A DNA stretch of 64,000 nt from Tremella fuciformis (Eukaryota > Basidiomycota > Tremellomycetes > Tremellales > Tremellaceae). This document shows, piece by piece, positions 19,693 through 30,764 of the stretch; the stretch's first letter is position 1, and every line of letters starts with the position of its first letter. The DNA lies in the NCBI GenBank assembly GCA_032768795.1, contig CP136494.1, positions 868,001 through 932,000 of the forward strand. Reading direction: 5' to 3'. The translations under genes were made by a program, and so were the position numbers. The notes below the pieces were generated by a model, which was given only the letters and a program-made list of their open reading frames with translations, did no database searches and was not told the DNA's origin.

Positions 19693-22600
19693 CTACAACA
19701 CGGCCAGATTTGCGATTTCTACAAGCTCTGGCCAGAAGACCCAAGCAAAAGACGTCATAGGACTGGAGCGATCAGCGCCGTTCCCGCAAAAGGCAACATG
19801 CAGAGTTGCTGGAGCCTACCAAGGTCGGAGGGCGACTCGATCGTCATCGTCGAAATTGCCATCCCACTGGCCGCGACTACACTGAGCCTCCCATTCTCTC
19901 ACGTGCTCTTCCTCGAACGTCAGGGCATAACAGTGTCGCGCGACGACTTGAGCGGCAGTCAAGCGAGTGGTGGAAAAGTTGACAGTCGAAACGACCTCTA
20001 ACGCCTCATTACGGGCGTGCTCAACATGCACTTTATACGCATCTCGCAGAGGTTCCTTTGCTGTATCAGCTCGAGCTCATGCGTGGCGAGTCACCCAACG
20101 TTGAGATTCTGATCCCGAGCTCGCTTTCTTTTCCTATTCTTCAAGGCGATCCCACTGGGAATCTCAATCTCGGTGCAGCGATATCTGTAGATTCAGCGAA
20201 TCTTTCCGCACATGAGACAAGGAAACCGACCGTCGCATGTCGTGCTGGATCACATGCTCATAGTGGGCTTTGACAGGCCGGAGTTTGTCCAATAGACTGT
20301 GATAGATCGGATGAACGGTGATAAAATGCTCGGTAGGGAAGCACAATTGAGCTATGTCGGTAGGCTGGAAGTGCGGATCTGGTTGAACCTACAATGTCAG
20401 CTGCACATCGAAGACGGCTTGAGTGCTCGCACGATTCGGAAAATGCGCCCGAGGATCTTCTGACTTTCGTAAAATTCGTCCTTGTCCATAAAGTCGGGCC
20501 ACGTTCTCGGTTTCACTCCCGGATCAAGCTCAGCAGCTATACCCGCTGCTGATCAGTCATGTCATGCGGGATGCAGGGGACCCACTTTTCGGAAAGTCCA
20601 CGGCGATCTGAGGGGATGATCAGCTTGTTCACTACTTGAAGCGCCGTTTGAATACTTACACTATGTATCTCCGAAAGCTTCATACAGTCGGGATGGCTGG
20701 GACCCTCATCATGGAAATCTGAAAGGGCCAAGTGCGTGTTGTCGACTTGCCCGAGTACGTCGTTCTTGAGGTCAGCGAATGGCTTCTACCTAGCGAGACC
20801 TACCAGTATGTACTGTGCAAAGTTCTGAAGCGTTAGTTCGTATGAGTCTGGAAGCAGAACAGCTCACCTCGTTCAAATCGCTTTGAGTGACGTGGTCAAC
20901 CCGCTTTGGCTCGGGCGCAGTGTAGTCCATGGGCTCATGTACCCGCAGTGGCTGCACGAAGCGTTGGTCCCAGATCAGAGTGAAGTCTACGCATGAGCCG
21001 AATCAAATTGTGGCTCTTGAGATCGCTCACCATCCCCATCCAAGTCGCCACCACCGAGCCTACTGTATGAGCCAAGGCGAACATCTGGGTTCGACTCACA
21101 TGTTTGGCAAAGCTCTCTTCCCCTGCGTACTAAAGACGATGACATTCTTCAGATGGTGCAGCAAAGGGTTGTCGACCGCGAAGGCTCGGCGCACATCTCC
21201 TGGATGGACTGGATCATCAGGGAGCTCGGATAATTCGTATTAGAACCCACGAGCTGGAGCACGGCACACAATGACCTCGGACTGGACAATGACCGGCTTT
21301 GTATCGTCCCCTTCCTGGTATTGACAGAAGACCTCTCCTTCCTGCAGAGTGCCTGTCTCGTCTGCGATTCCGATGAGGAAAACTCCAGTAGGGAGACGGA
21401 CACGTGCTCTCCATTTGAGATCTTGTAGAGCACGAGTCTCGATGATCGAGCAGATGTCGAGCACGAGCGGATTCCCATGAAAACCTGCCCTGATGACCTG
21501 GCCCAACGGAAACTGCAATTTCAGCTGAATCCAGGATGGACAGTGTCGCGTGACTTACCTCCGAGCATTGGGCAATCAGCTGATGATCCGATTTCGACAT
21601 CATCCTTTGCGCAACCCTTTGCCGCAGGCCCTTTATGCTGGAAACGGCATCTTCGAACAAGTCCATCATGAGCTCCTCCGGGATCCCCTGATGGCACATG
21701 ATCAAGATAAATTGTCGGTTGAGGAAAGCGACCTGGTACTTGGCGATCTGCGAGTCAGCCTAGATGTCGATGCCTGCACAGGACGGTCACTTCACCCGGA
21801 CGACGTTGAGGTCTTTCAGCTTTGAATGAAATTTGACCATCGACGGCCTCATCTTGATTTCATGAGGTTTCACCAAGTCGGGCCAGCAAGCAAGCATCCC
21901 CTTGGCACCTCTGTCAAATGAGCTGGGACGATTAAATAGGAAGGTTTTTCGCACCCGAGGCGGAATTGAATGGCAGACGGCTTGCTGTTGATGCCTCTGA
22001 GGAACCCTAGTGCTCGCGCGGCCTCCTGCATCACCTCTGCCCCACCTAGCCCCACCCCATCCGTGAAGCAGGAATCATTGCGCTCGATATCCGGTATCTT
22101 GGGGCCAAGGGTCACATCAAGATTGACAATCCGACTTGTTGAGAAGGGCTAGAGTGTGAGTACGTCAGTCGCATGTTTAGAAAAGGGCGTACCAAGCCCA
22201 TCCTCGCCGCATGCTTGGCTATGATAGTCTCCTTGACTTCGCCCATCCATGCATTCAGCTCCAGACGATCGATCATCTGAGTGTCGATGAACCACATAGC
22301 ATGGTCCCTAAACTCAGTGAACGCGTCTAACAAAGCCGAAGGCTTACTTCTGCTGGGAAGATGATGAAGCGACGGGCATATATCGTCTGCCGCCGACGAT
22401 TATGCCATGCTGCAACGCTCGGCGTACGCGAGCAATGATCCCGACGTCTGGGCGATGATGGTCCGCTCGCTTAGTGTAGTCCAGTACCTGCACCGTCAGC
22501 ACGACATGTGAGTCTGCAAGGTGAAGGTTGACCATGAGCTTGTCCTCTTCATCCGCAAATTGAACTCGGAGGATGGCATCAAGGCGGTCCGCATATCGAC

Positions 22601-24011
22601 GTGTTACACTATTCGAAGGTTCTTGCGACGGTGGGTTGATCAGGAGACGAGTCGGTGTGACCAGAACCGACCGGATCAACACGAGGTGTGATAATTTGGG
22701 GGGATTAGTGCGGCGCAGGAAGCTTGCTCGGGCTGAGAGGACATCAGCCACGACACTAGAGACGGCTGACCAGCGACTGACTCTGGACCAACCTGGCCAC
22801 ATTGCGGATGCGTTCCTCGTTATAGAAACTTTCGAGGATCCGGTCCTGGAAAGCAGGGACGATCGCATTCTGCTGTAGAGCCTGTGCACACGCTCTCACA
22901 TCACCTGGCCGCAGGATGCCATGTGCGATGAGTCCCTCAACGAGCGTGCGAGTAGAGAACCTTATACCGGACAGATCGGGCAAGCCGTACATGGATTGCC
23001 GGGCGAACTCGTCCAGCCTGCGGATGGTCCACATTGGTGTCCAATTTGACAAGAGATCGAGGTCGGGGTCCTCCTCTCCGATGGCGCGCATTCGGGAGAC
23101 GCACATCTGAAGAAGCTCCCACTGGCGTTGATCCAAGGCGAACACCCAACGCCAGGTGTTCCAGAAGGTGGGCTATATGTCAGCCGACGCTGGAGTTAGG
23201 CGAGGATGACCTCACATATCCACAGGGTCCTTCAGGTATCGCTTGTATAGGCCCGGCGGTGATCTCGGTCTATGCGTCAACCCTAAATCCGCGGAGCGGA
23301 GAAGGTGTACTCACCACTCTGTCCGCATCGGGGGGTGTCAGGCCAAAGTCCATCGCAGTCGCCCGACGACGGTACGGCACGCCCTCCCTCCCAAACATAT
23401 TGTCATTCTCCTCAAACTCGGTGTAGAACTTGGGCGGACGCCTGAGACCGATCGTCATGGTGACTTTGTACACCGGTTCCCGCCGATGCAGACCAAACTC
23501 CTTGACATGTGTCAGACTGATACCGTGCGATGTGATGTCTTCGAAAGGGAGCTCTGCATCGAGGGGTCGTAGAGCAGGTGGGAGGTTGGCGCCATCACCA
23601 AACTTGAGGACCGCCTTGATCGCGAACGTCTGCTTGTCAAAGTTGAAAGCGAGATAGGACTTGTGGTATCCGAGGGGTTCGCCGTTCTTCTTTTTGCGGC
23701 TTCTGTCCACGTCTGTATCGCACGTCCCGGCGAGCATCTTGTCGTCAGCTCCGAGGCCTTCTGGTAGTGAGGGGATGGCATTCCTGTATGAACTCGCGAC
23801 CGATCTGACTACCAAATGCCATGGCATTCGGCGGGAATTGGAACCTGAGGATGTCGTCCTTTTTCCACACCTTGCGTGTTGTCGGGGCGGTATGACCATT
23901 CTGCACAAAGCTGTTCATCTCCAGCCGTCGGATGATAGCGTCGAGCGTCTCGGGTGCAGATTTGGGTGCAGGAGCATGGAGAGGCGAGAGTACAATGGGC
24001 GCGGCGGCCAT
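19693..24011 (-). CDS. RDP1: RNA-dependent RNA polymerase of the RNA-silencing type (QDE-1/Rdp1-like)
   Basis: This multi-exon gene, estimated at about 1.1-1.2 thousand residues, starts with ATG at 24011 (exon 1 23801-24011, 40-nt intron, then exon 2 from 23760). Landmarks in order: N-terminal KKDDILRFQFPPNAMAF; GYHKSYLAFNFDKQTFAIKA; WTPMWTIRRLDEFARQS; the FTDGVG signature at 22050-22067 followed by PSAIQFRLG; RLPTGVFLIGIADETGTL near 21400; HPGDVR at 21190-21206 followed by HLKNVIVFSTQG; the catalytic GGGDLDGDG, with DLDGD at 21032-21046; and a C-terminal part with GPSHPDCMKLSEIHS and KPRTWPDFMDKDEF. All are hallmarks of cellular RdRPs that make dsRNA for Dicer. The three catalytic aspartates are intact. 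Most exon borders were joined by family logic, not proven. The stop is TAG at 19693-19695. Confidence 0.88.
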
Positions 24012-24601
24012 GTTGATGAAAGAGAGGCGAAGTAGCTGTGATAGGGCTCAGCACGGACGATTGATTGATTGATGGTAGGCAGGAATGATGGGACCTGACA
24101 AGCTGAAACAATGACCTCAGTGTCCCAGTGACCGGAGAGAGGGGACAGATTCAAGAGATGCTCACCGAAGGCTGTGTGAAAGAGAGGCAATATCGTATCG
24201 ACAGCTAATGATTACAGTAAGAGATGCAGCGGGCGGCTTCGGTGTCGAGAAAGGAGCGAGTGAGACGGGCGTCGCCAAGATTTGCCCAGGCTGCCAGAGC
24301 CTTCGGTGGGGAATGACAAGAGACTGACGGGTCTGCCCACACTTCCTTGTAGCTACAGCGACGATCTATGAATACAAGGGGAGGGCGAGCGAGGAAGGAG
24401 AGTAAAAGACAGTCGCGAGAACAAAAGGCAAAACGGTGTTCGGACGAGGGCGACCGGCGGACTGGCCGGTTATCTGCCTGGCCGTGCCATCATCGCCCAC
24501 GCCCCAAGGGCGGTGGTTCGCGCGATGGGCGATAGTGCATCTAGGATACATGGAGGGCGAAATACAACAGAGCTATCCGGTCTGAGTAGCGATACATTGG
24601 G
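24012..24601. promoter_or_regulatory. RdRP upstream region
   Basis: About 590 bp lies between the RdRP start and the stop of the next minus-strand gene, so it must contain the RdRP promoter. A short GATT tetranucleotide repeat lies at about 24058-24073. No other motif was recognised. Confidence 0.4.
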
Positions 24602-27600
24602 TCATGCATTGTCTGCCTCTCCACCCGCTGGCACGGGAGCCGGGAATAGCGCTTCAAAGTCCACCACCGTGCTCTGACTGATAACGCCAAAAGCGTCCTG
24701 CATCATGCCTCCGAGAAATTCGAGCTCGGCAATGACCTCTTGCATGGCCAGGGCGTAGGCGAAGAACAGCAAGTGCCGGCCCCCGCCGCGAACCGAGCGG
24801 CGCTTGACGACATCTAGTGACCGGATTGCCTCGACCAGTCTCTGACGGGCGTGCTCGGCTGGCGGCAGATACGGTGGCATGGGCGTGCGCAGCCTGAATC
24901 CGGCCGACAGAACGTAGTACTGCTATGAGCTGGGAACAATTGAGGCATCATGCTCACATAAAGTATGACGCTACCAGCCATCTCTCGTCGCTGCTTGTTG
25001 ACAGGAATCACAAAGGCCGCGCGAATGCCATTGTCCCTGGTAGTGAGCTCCGTTCACCACTCACGCACCGATGTCTCACCATTCATCTCTTGTCGTCACA
25101 CACCTCATGCTATGCAGGCGGTCCAACATTCGTTCGCAACTTAAGAGCACTTCGCGGTAAAAGTCATAGGCAAAGGGGCCCTTCAGTCTCGGCTCGTTCT
25201 TCGTGTCATTCAGCAATTTGCGTAGATCTACAAGCTGGCTCTGCAGGTGGAGCTCCCTAACAGATCAGCCCGACACATTGGAGCAATGTTACAGCCCACA
25301 TTGCCATGAACTGTCGGACACCAGGGTTGAGATGCGGGTATCGGGGCGCTCCAACAGGCAAAAGGGGTTCCTGCTCGTCCACGTTATCTGAGGCAGGCGC
25401 CGGAACGGAGAGATCAGGATCAATGCCTCTGCTATAAGTCGTGAACAGCTTGGAGTACAGGTACGATAGGTCAAGACAGAAACTTCTCGTCAGTCCAGAC
25501 TGCATGCAAGGTGTGACTAGATCACTGACTCGCTGATTCCCATACGCAGCTCTCGCCGGGCGGTAAAAGGCCACCAATATCTGGAGACGATCGCAGCCCA
25601 CAGAACCCCGATGACAACGCTCGTTGAACGGTGGAAGGCGATCGAAGTGACCGTGATGGGCTCGTCCCCGTCCCGCTCGCGAGAGTTGTAAACGTACAGG
25701 CACGAGAGATTCTGGTCGATGAGCTGATGTGCTCAAAGCTAAAATGTCGTCTCACGTATGTCAAAAGGATGAAACGTCCCGCCTGAGCATAATCGGGCAT
25801 CTGAGTGATGATATAGAAGCACGGCAAAGAGAAGAGCCAGCCGAGGATAGGTAGAACTACCGCATTGCCAGGGAATCTGATCGTCAATGTCACGATTGAT
25901 GACGTCGCTTGACCTACAGTGTGTAGAGAGCCACAGCAACACATGCGCCTAGGCTGCTACATTAGCCGGGAACCGACTCAGTCGACGTACAGAGTGCCGA
26001 CCACCCGGAAGAAGGAGCTGCTGGTGAGCAAAAGCCCTCCCTGGATTACTAGCCACGCACAGAAAATTGGTCTGCCCCACTGTGGGACTCATAGTAGCGA
26101 AATACGCAATTAGGGCCCATTCGCCCCGATATGCAAGAAATATCGGTCGCCCATATTCAGTGTAGGCAGGAGCAGCCAAGATGGCTGTCGATCAGAAACG
26201 CATGAAGAGGGGCATTCAAGCACAGACCTCCTCCAACGGCGGTCTTAATGGCATATCGCATGTCAGGTTGTCGTAATCGGTCGCCGAGCTCCCAGAACCC
26301 CTGCTTTAGGCGTTGTAGAACGCTCAAGGACGTCGTGGGAGGGGTCAGGAGAGTACCTCTTGCATCACGCTGATTCCGAGGGAAAAGTGGGGGCTGCGTC
26401 TTGCTGGGATCGATGGGAACAAGCTGCTCTAAGGACAGGTCAATTGCCGTCTTCAAGTCAGTCGTGCACAGACACCCACGAAGCTGTTTATAGAGATACT
26501 GGGGTCGCGTCTGCGTTCTAGGTCTTCGCTTGATCAAGGAACGGATGTGATCCATCGTGGAAACCTTCTCGACCGAAATGATCTATCCCGTCAGGAAGCT
26601 CAGCAAACGGTGACGGCGTACCTCGGTCATTGTGTCTAGCAAAAAGAGCAACTCTCTAGCGAACTCCTCCAGCGTAAATAAGAAACTAGGGATGAGCACA
26701 GATGTGGACATGATGCGTGGACTCGCAAGTAGACGAAGAACACAGTCTCATTGGGACCATGGGCATGATCCTCGAGATCCACCACCTCATCTTCAGCTGC
26801 GCTACTGTCACTGCTGCTGGTCCCATCCTCGTAGACACCCTTGGCGCGCCTTGGCCCAGCATACAACCTTTTGATGGCTCTGCTGGACGCCCTGTTGAAG
26901 GTTTTGAGAGACTTGGCTAGCTCTGTGCGCACTCCGGTCAAGTCAACCTGATGCTCCAGGGCTTTATGCGTAATAGCCTCGACGCAATCGAGCGCATCGT
27001 CACAACGATCCACGAGCTTGTCCATTGTGGTCCCAGCGATCTTTTCGAAAGACTGAAAGAGCCGGACACTTCCGGCAATATCGATGTCGTAGCGGACCTC
27101 TGGTCCCGCCGAAAGTGATGGTGTACCCACAGTGGACAGCCGAATGGTTTCTTGACGACAAGCTACCAAGTCAAGGTTGATCTTCCCCTCTCGATTAGCC
27201 CTGATCAGGCTTTCCTGAAGGCGAGTGCTTGATCGCATGCCAGCCAGATGTTGAGCCAGCCTACCGAGGGACCCGATTGCAGCGTCATACAATGACAACT
27301 TGCGGCCGCGCACGCGGGAATCGAAGATCCGCTCATGTTTCGATTCGGCCAAGTCAGTCTTCAATGACTTGAAGGCAGCAGCGTGGGCTTTGACCGCATC
27401 TTTGAGAGAAACCCGCTGTTCTCTGACGCCAGTCTGTTCGAGCAAAAAGGTCGATGTGAGAAGATCGAGCAGAGTTGAAAATGAAGTTACCGACTTGGAG
27501 ATTGACTTCTGAAGCCGGGTCGTGGCGGACACTGGGAATACAAGAACGCACACAAGAGCAGTAATGACAGCTGACATGAGCGCGTGCATTTCACTGATAT

Positions 27601-28993
27601 GAACCTACCCCCAATGAGAACAATCAACATGATCTCGAGGAGTTTAGGAATAGCCCCTTCCTTGATGACCACAGTGTATATTATCATGGCAGCCATGGAG
27701 CATCCTGGTTTTAGTGGCGAGATGGCGCGAGTAGTAAGTCGACTGACCTGTATTGAATCCAGGATTGTTCACCCATAGTTTGAGCCAAGCAAGAGCGCCC
27801 ATAGATCCTCCAATCCAGAGCCCACAGACAATCCAATCGCCAATTTCGGATACCCAATCCCATTTGCTTCCATGAGACGGGGAGAATTCGTCAAACAGGG
27901 CGATGGTCCCCATGGCCAGTAATGACACTGTTGCGGCCATGAGCGCAAGGATGAAACAGAAACGCAATGCTAGAACCATATTGCCCAGAGTTTTGGCGGG
28001 GTTGAAGTAGACGACGATGGTTGCGACCACATGAGCTGAGTAAGCCGGCTTTGCGCTGATTCGGCCATGCGCGTCCGTTTCCGACTGCATGGAGAGTAAT
28101 CCAGCCAGAGCGGGAACGAAGGTGAAAAGGGAAGCGATGAAATAGGCGAGTGAGCATTTGAAGATCGCAATGACCGCGGGAGAAGGTGGCCAAATGCGTT
28201 CTGCTTCTCTGATCAGCGGAGTTCGGCATTAAAGATCCTGCTGACCAAAGCTGGGCGAGGCCACTGATGCCTTGGTTCGCCGGCGCGGAGATACACTCCT
28301 ATCTGGTTTATCACATTCCGCGCTCTCTGATGGTATACCGCCTGGCTGAGAGTTGAGTGGTTGGCGCTCCTCGACCGAGGTGCTTGAAGGAATGCCATCT
28401 CTGCCTCGCTGTGGTGCGGAGTCTATGCTTCTTATGCCCAGTCCATCCAGCTGGGATGGCGAGCTCGATAGCGCATGGGCGAAGCTTGACAAGGGCGCCT
28501 CAGGCCCAGAACGTATCTCAAGAGGACGAGCGGTAGAGGCCGAATGGTATGTACCACCACCCTCGGGCATCTGAAAGAGGCCTCTCAGACTCATATAGCT
28601 TCCCGCACCACGAGGCCTGCGCTGTCCGTCCGGTCTTGGCGTCCACTGCTCATCCTCCTCTCCGACCATCTCTTGGAGCGACGCCCAATTCTCCATCGCA
28701 CCTTCCGTCCCTTGCAGACTAATGTGACTGGGTTTGCGGGCTAATGACCGGGAAGAGCCGGCAGCAACGCTGCTTGCAGCGGTATCCGTCGTCAAAGCCC
28801 GCCATGACGTGCTCGGCTGGGGTCGATACGGTGGCAGTGTCGGTGATGTTCCGTGTCGCGCAGCAGGTTCAGGCGGGATCTCGAGGCCGAAGTACCCAGA
28901 AATCGATGCCTCCACGCGAGCTCGCGAAGACGCGCGGGAGGAAGCTGTCGGGACCGGCGGTGGGGGCATGGACGCATCGGGAGGCCGCGACAT
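24602..28993 (-). CDS. BRE4-like / aromatic-acid-exporter-type membrane protein (DUF2421/2422, FUSC-like)
   Basis: A large multi-exon gene of roughly 1.1 thousand residues. ATG at 28993 begins a disordered N-terminus (MSRPPDASMPPPPVPTASSR, about 255 residues). The first membrane block follows, with segments such as MVLALRFCFILALMAATVSL, LPSLLEIMLI-type helices and ALMSAVITALVCVLVFPVSA. A long cytosolic helical region comes next (RLQKSISKSVTSFSTLLDLL onward). A second membrane block includes EWALIAYFATMSPTVGQTN, NAVVLPILGWLFSLPCFYII and a conserved VTSIAFHRSTSVVIGVLWA, then a helical C-terminus ending AGGEADNA with TGA at 24602. The two-block layout is that of fungal BRE4/ArAE proteins related to FUSC transporters, linked to brefeldin A sensitivity in yeast; the substrate is unknown. 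Individual exon borders were not all fixed. Confidence 0.8.
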
Positions 28994-29208
28994 GGCGCTC
29001 TCGCTCGGTCTCTTGGGACGCCCTCCGGCCTGTGACACTGTTCAATGCTTCTTTGTCTAGCGCGTTGACTGTCAACGAGATGCCCGATGACATCGACCAC
29101 GTGCTCAGGCACCAACCGCACCGGATCCGAAAACACCTATCGTACATTCAACGATTTCGCCGTTACATTCTGCTCATTTGAAAGCAGGTGCAGTCTATCC
29201 CGTTCAAC
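28994..29208. promoter_or_regulatory. Divergent promoter between the BRE4-like gene and TAN1
   Basis: The two start codons are 215 bp apart and transcribed away from each other. No specific motif stands out. Confidence 0.4.
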
Positions 29209-30712
29209 ATGAGCGAAGCAGGCCCAAGTAAAGCCCAGAGAAACAAGTCGTATAAATGGCAACATCGATCCGAAGGACGAGGCGGGGCACGAGGGGGACG
29301 TGGAGGGGGCCGAGGCGGATTCCGAGGTGGTAGAGGAGGAGGGGGTTTTCGACCTGGTGGAGGGGAAGGGAAGGGCGACTCGGGCGAGGCAACGTCACAG
29401 CACCTGGGAAGATATAGGGATGATCCTATCGTCTGCTCCATCCAGCTGAAAGCCAAAGGAAAGCTGACGGGCAGGCCGAGATGCTGTCGGCGCCGGGTCT
29501 TCTGGTGACTGCCATCCAGAACAAGGAGAGATCAGCCGAGCGGGAGCTGATCGAACACCTCGAGCGGGTCTGTGCTTTCTAGATGCGAGAGTGCGTGTAT
29601 CTGACGTAACAGATCGCAGATGAGCTGTACCCCGACAGCATCGCCGTGCCAATCAAAGAGGAAGCCGAGGAGGAATTGGACATCGAGGATGTGTTGAAGC
29701 AGGAATTAGCTGGGATGAATGCCTCGGGGGGCAAATCGACTCGGTTCAGTAGGTCGAATCCCATGCGGACAGGGACGTGGGGCTGACAGGTGGGACTCTG
29801 TCAGCACGAGGTCGCGTGCGGTGAGTAGGGTCTGCGAGCGCAAGCTGCGGACGCAGAGGGGCACCTCCGGCCAGCCTGACCTGCAGTCTTCTACGTGATC
29901 ACCCTTGCGCCGTTAGATCCTGTGCGACTGGTACACCACCTGCTCGAGCAAGTCGAAAAGACCGCCCGGTGTCCTTTGCGTTACGTCAAACGGATCATCC
30001 CCATCGAAGCTGTATGCGGGGCAACCCTGGTTCAGCTCAAGGAGGCATCCTTGCCGGTCGTGGAGAAAGGTTTCGCTACGCCAGACGACACACCCCTGAA
30101 AGTGGGCAGCCACGCTCAGGATGCCGGCGAGAAGCTCATGACAGTATGCCTGCGTCAGCAGCTCTCGCCACTCGGACAAGATTGCCAGGCTTGACGCGAT
30201 CAACGCCATTGCGCAGAACGTCGAGTCATTAGGTAAAGGCCACAAGGTCGATCTGAACAATGCCGACCGGACGATCGCCATCGAGATGTGGAAGAATTCT
30301 GCAGGAGTGGGCGTAGTGACTAACTACGAGCGCTTCAAGAAGGTGGCTTGTCTGGAACATCCGCTGAGATGATCTCTGACCGCAGTTTAATGTCAGCAGC
30401 GTGGCAGAAGCAGCCGCAAAGGCGAAGCATGCCGCCAAGACCGGGGCGGCAGAGGAAAGGGAGGATCCTGAGAAGATCGAGAAGCCCAAAAAGGAGCGGC
30501 CGAAGGGTTCAAATAAGCCTGCGGAAGAGGGCTTCGCTGAGTCGCCGGCCAAACGGAAAGCCGACGACAGAGAAAATGTCGAAGACGGGCAGATCCCAAT
30601 CAAGGACGACGTAGAAATCGGCGAGCTTGTCGAGGAAAACGTCGATTTAGGAGAGGACTTCGAAGAGGTAATAGAGAACGGAAAAAGCGTTAAACGGCGA
30701 AGAACGGAGTGA
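29209..30712 (+). CDS. TAN1: Tan1-like THUMP-domain protein for tRNA ac4C, with N-terminal RGG box (406 aa)
   Basis: Seven exons (29209-29430, 29475-29567, 29613-29743, 29790-29824, 29887-30101, 30145-30342, 30386-30712) give 407 codons with stop. Tan1 (human THUMPD1) binds tRNA and works with the acetyltransferase Kre33/NAT10 to make N4-acetylcytidine-12 in tRNA-Ser and -Leu. Family landmarks: APGLLVTAIQNKERSAEREL; TRWDSVSTRSRAVIFYVITL; RYVKRIIPIEAVC; and the THUMP C-part KIARLDAINAIAQNVES, GHKVDLNNADRTIAIEMW, then VGVVTNYERFKKFNV. The N-terminus is a Gly/Arg-rich block (residues about 23-60) not present in yeast Tan1; the C-terminus is acidic-basic and disordered. It ends 52 bp from the SAPS gene, tail to tail. 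Confidence 0.88.
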
Positions 30713-30764
30713 GGTGGATCCGTTCGACACGCCATGCTATGCATCGTTATCACAGAATGGTCTA

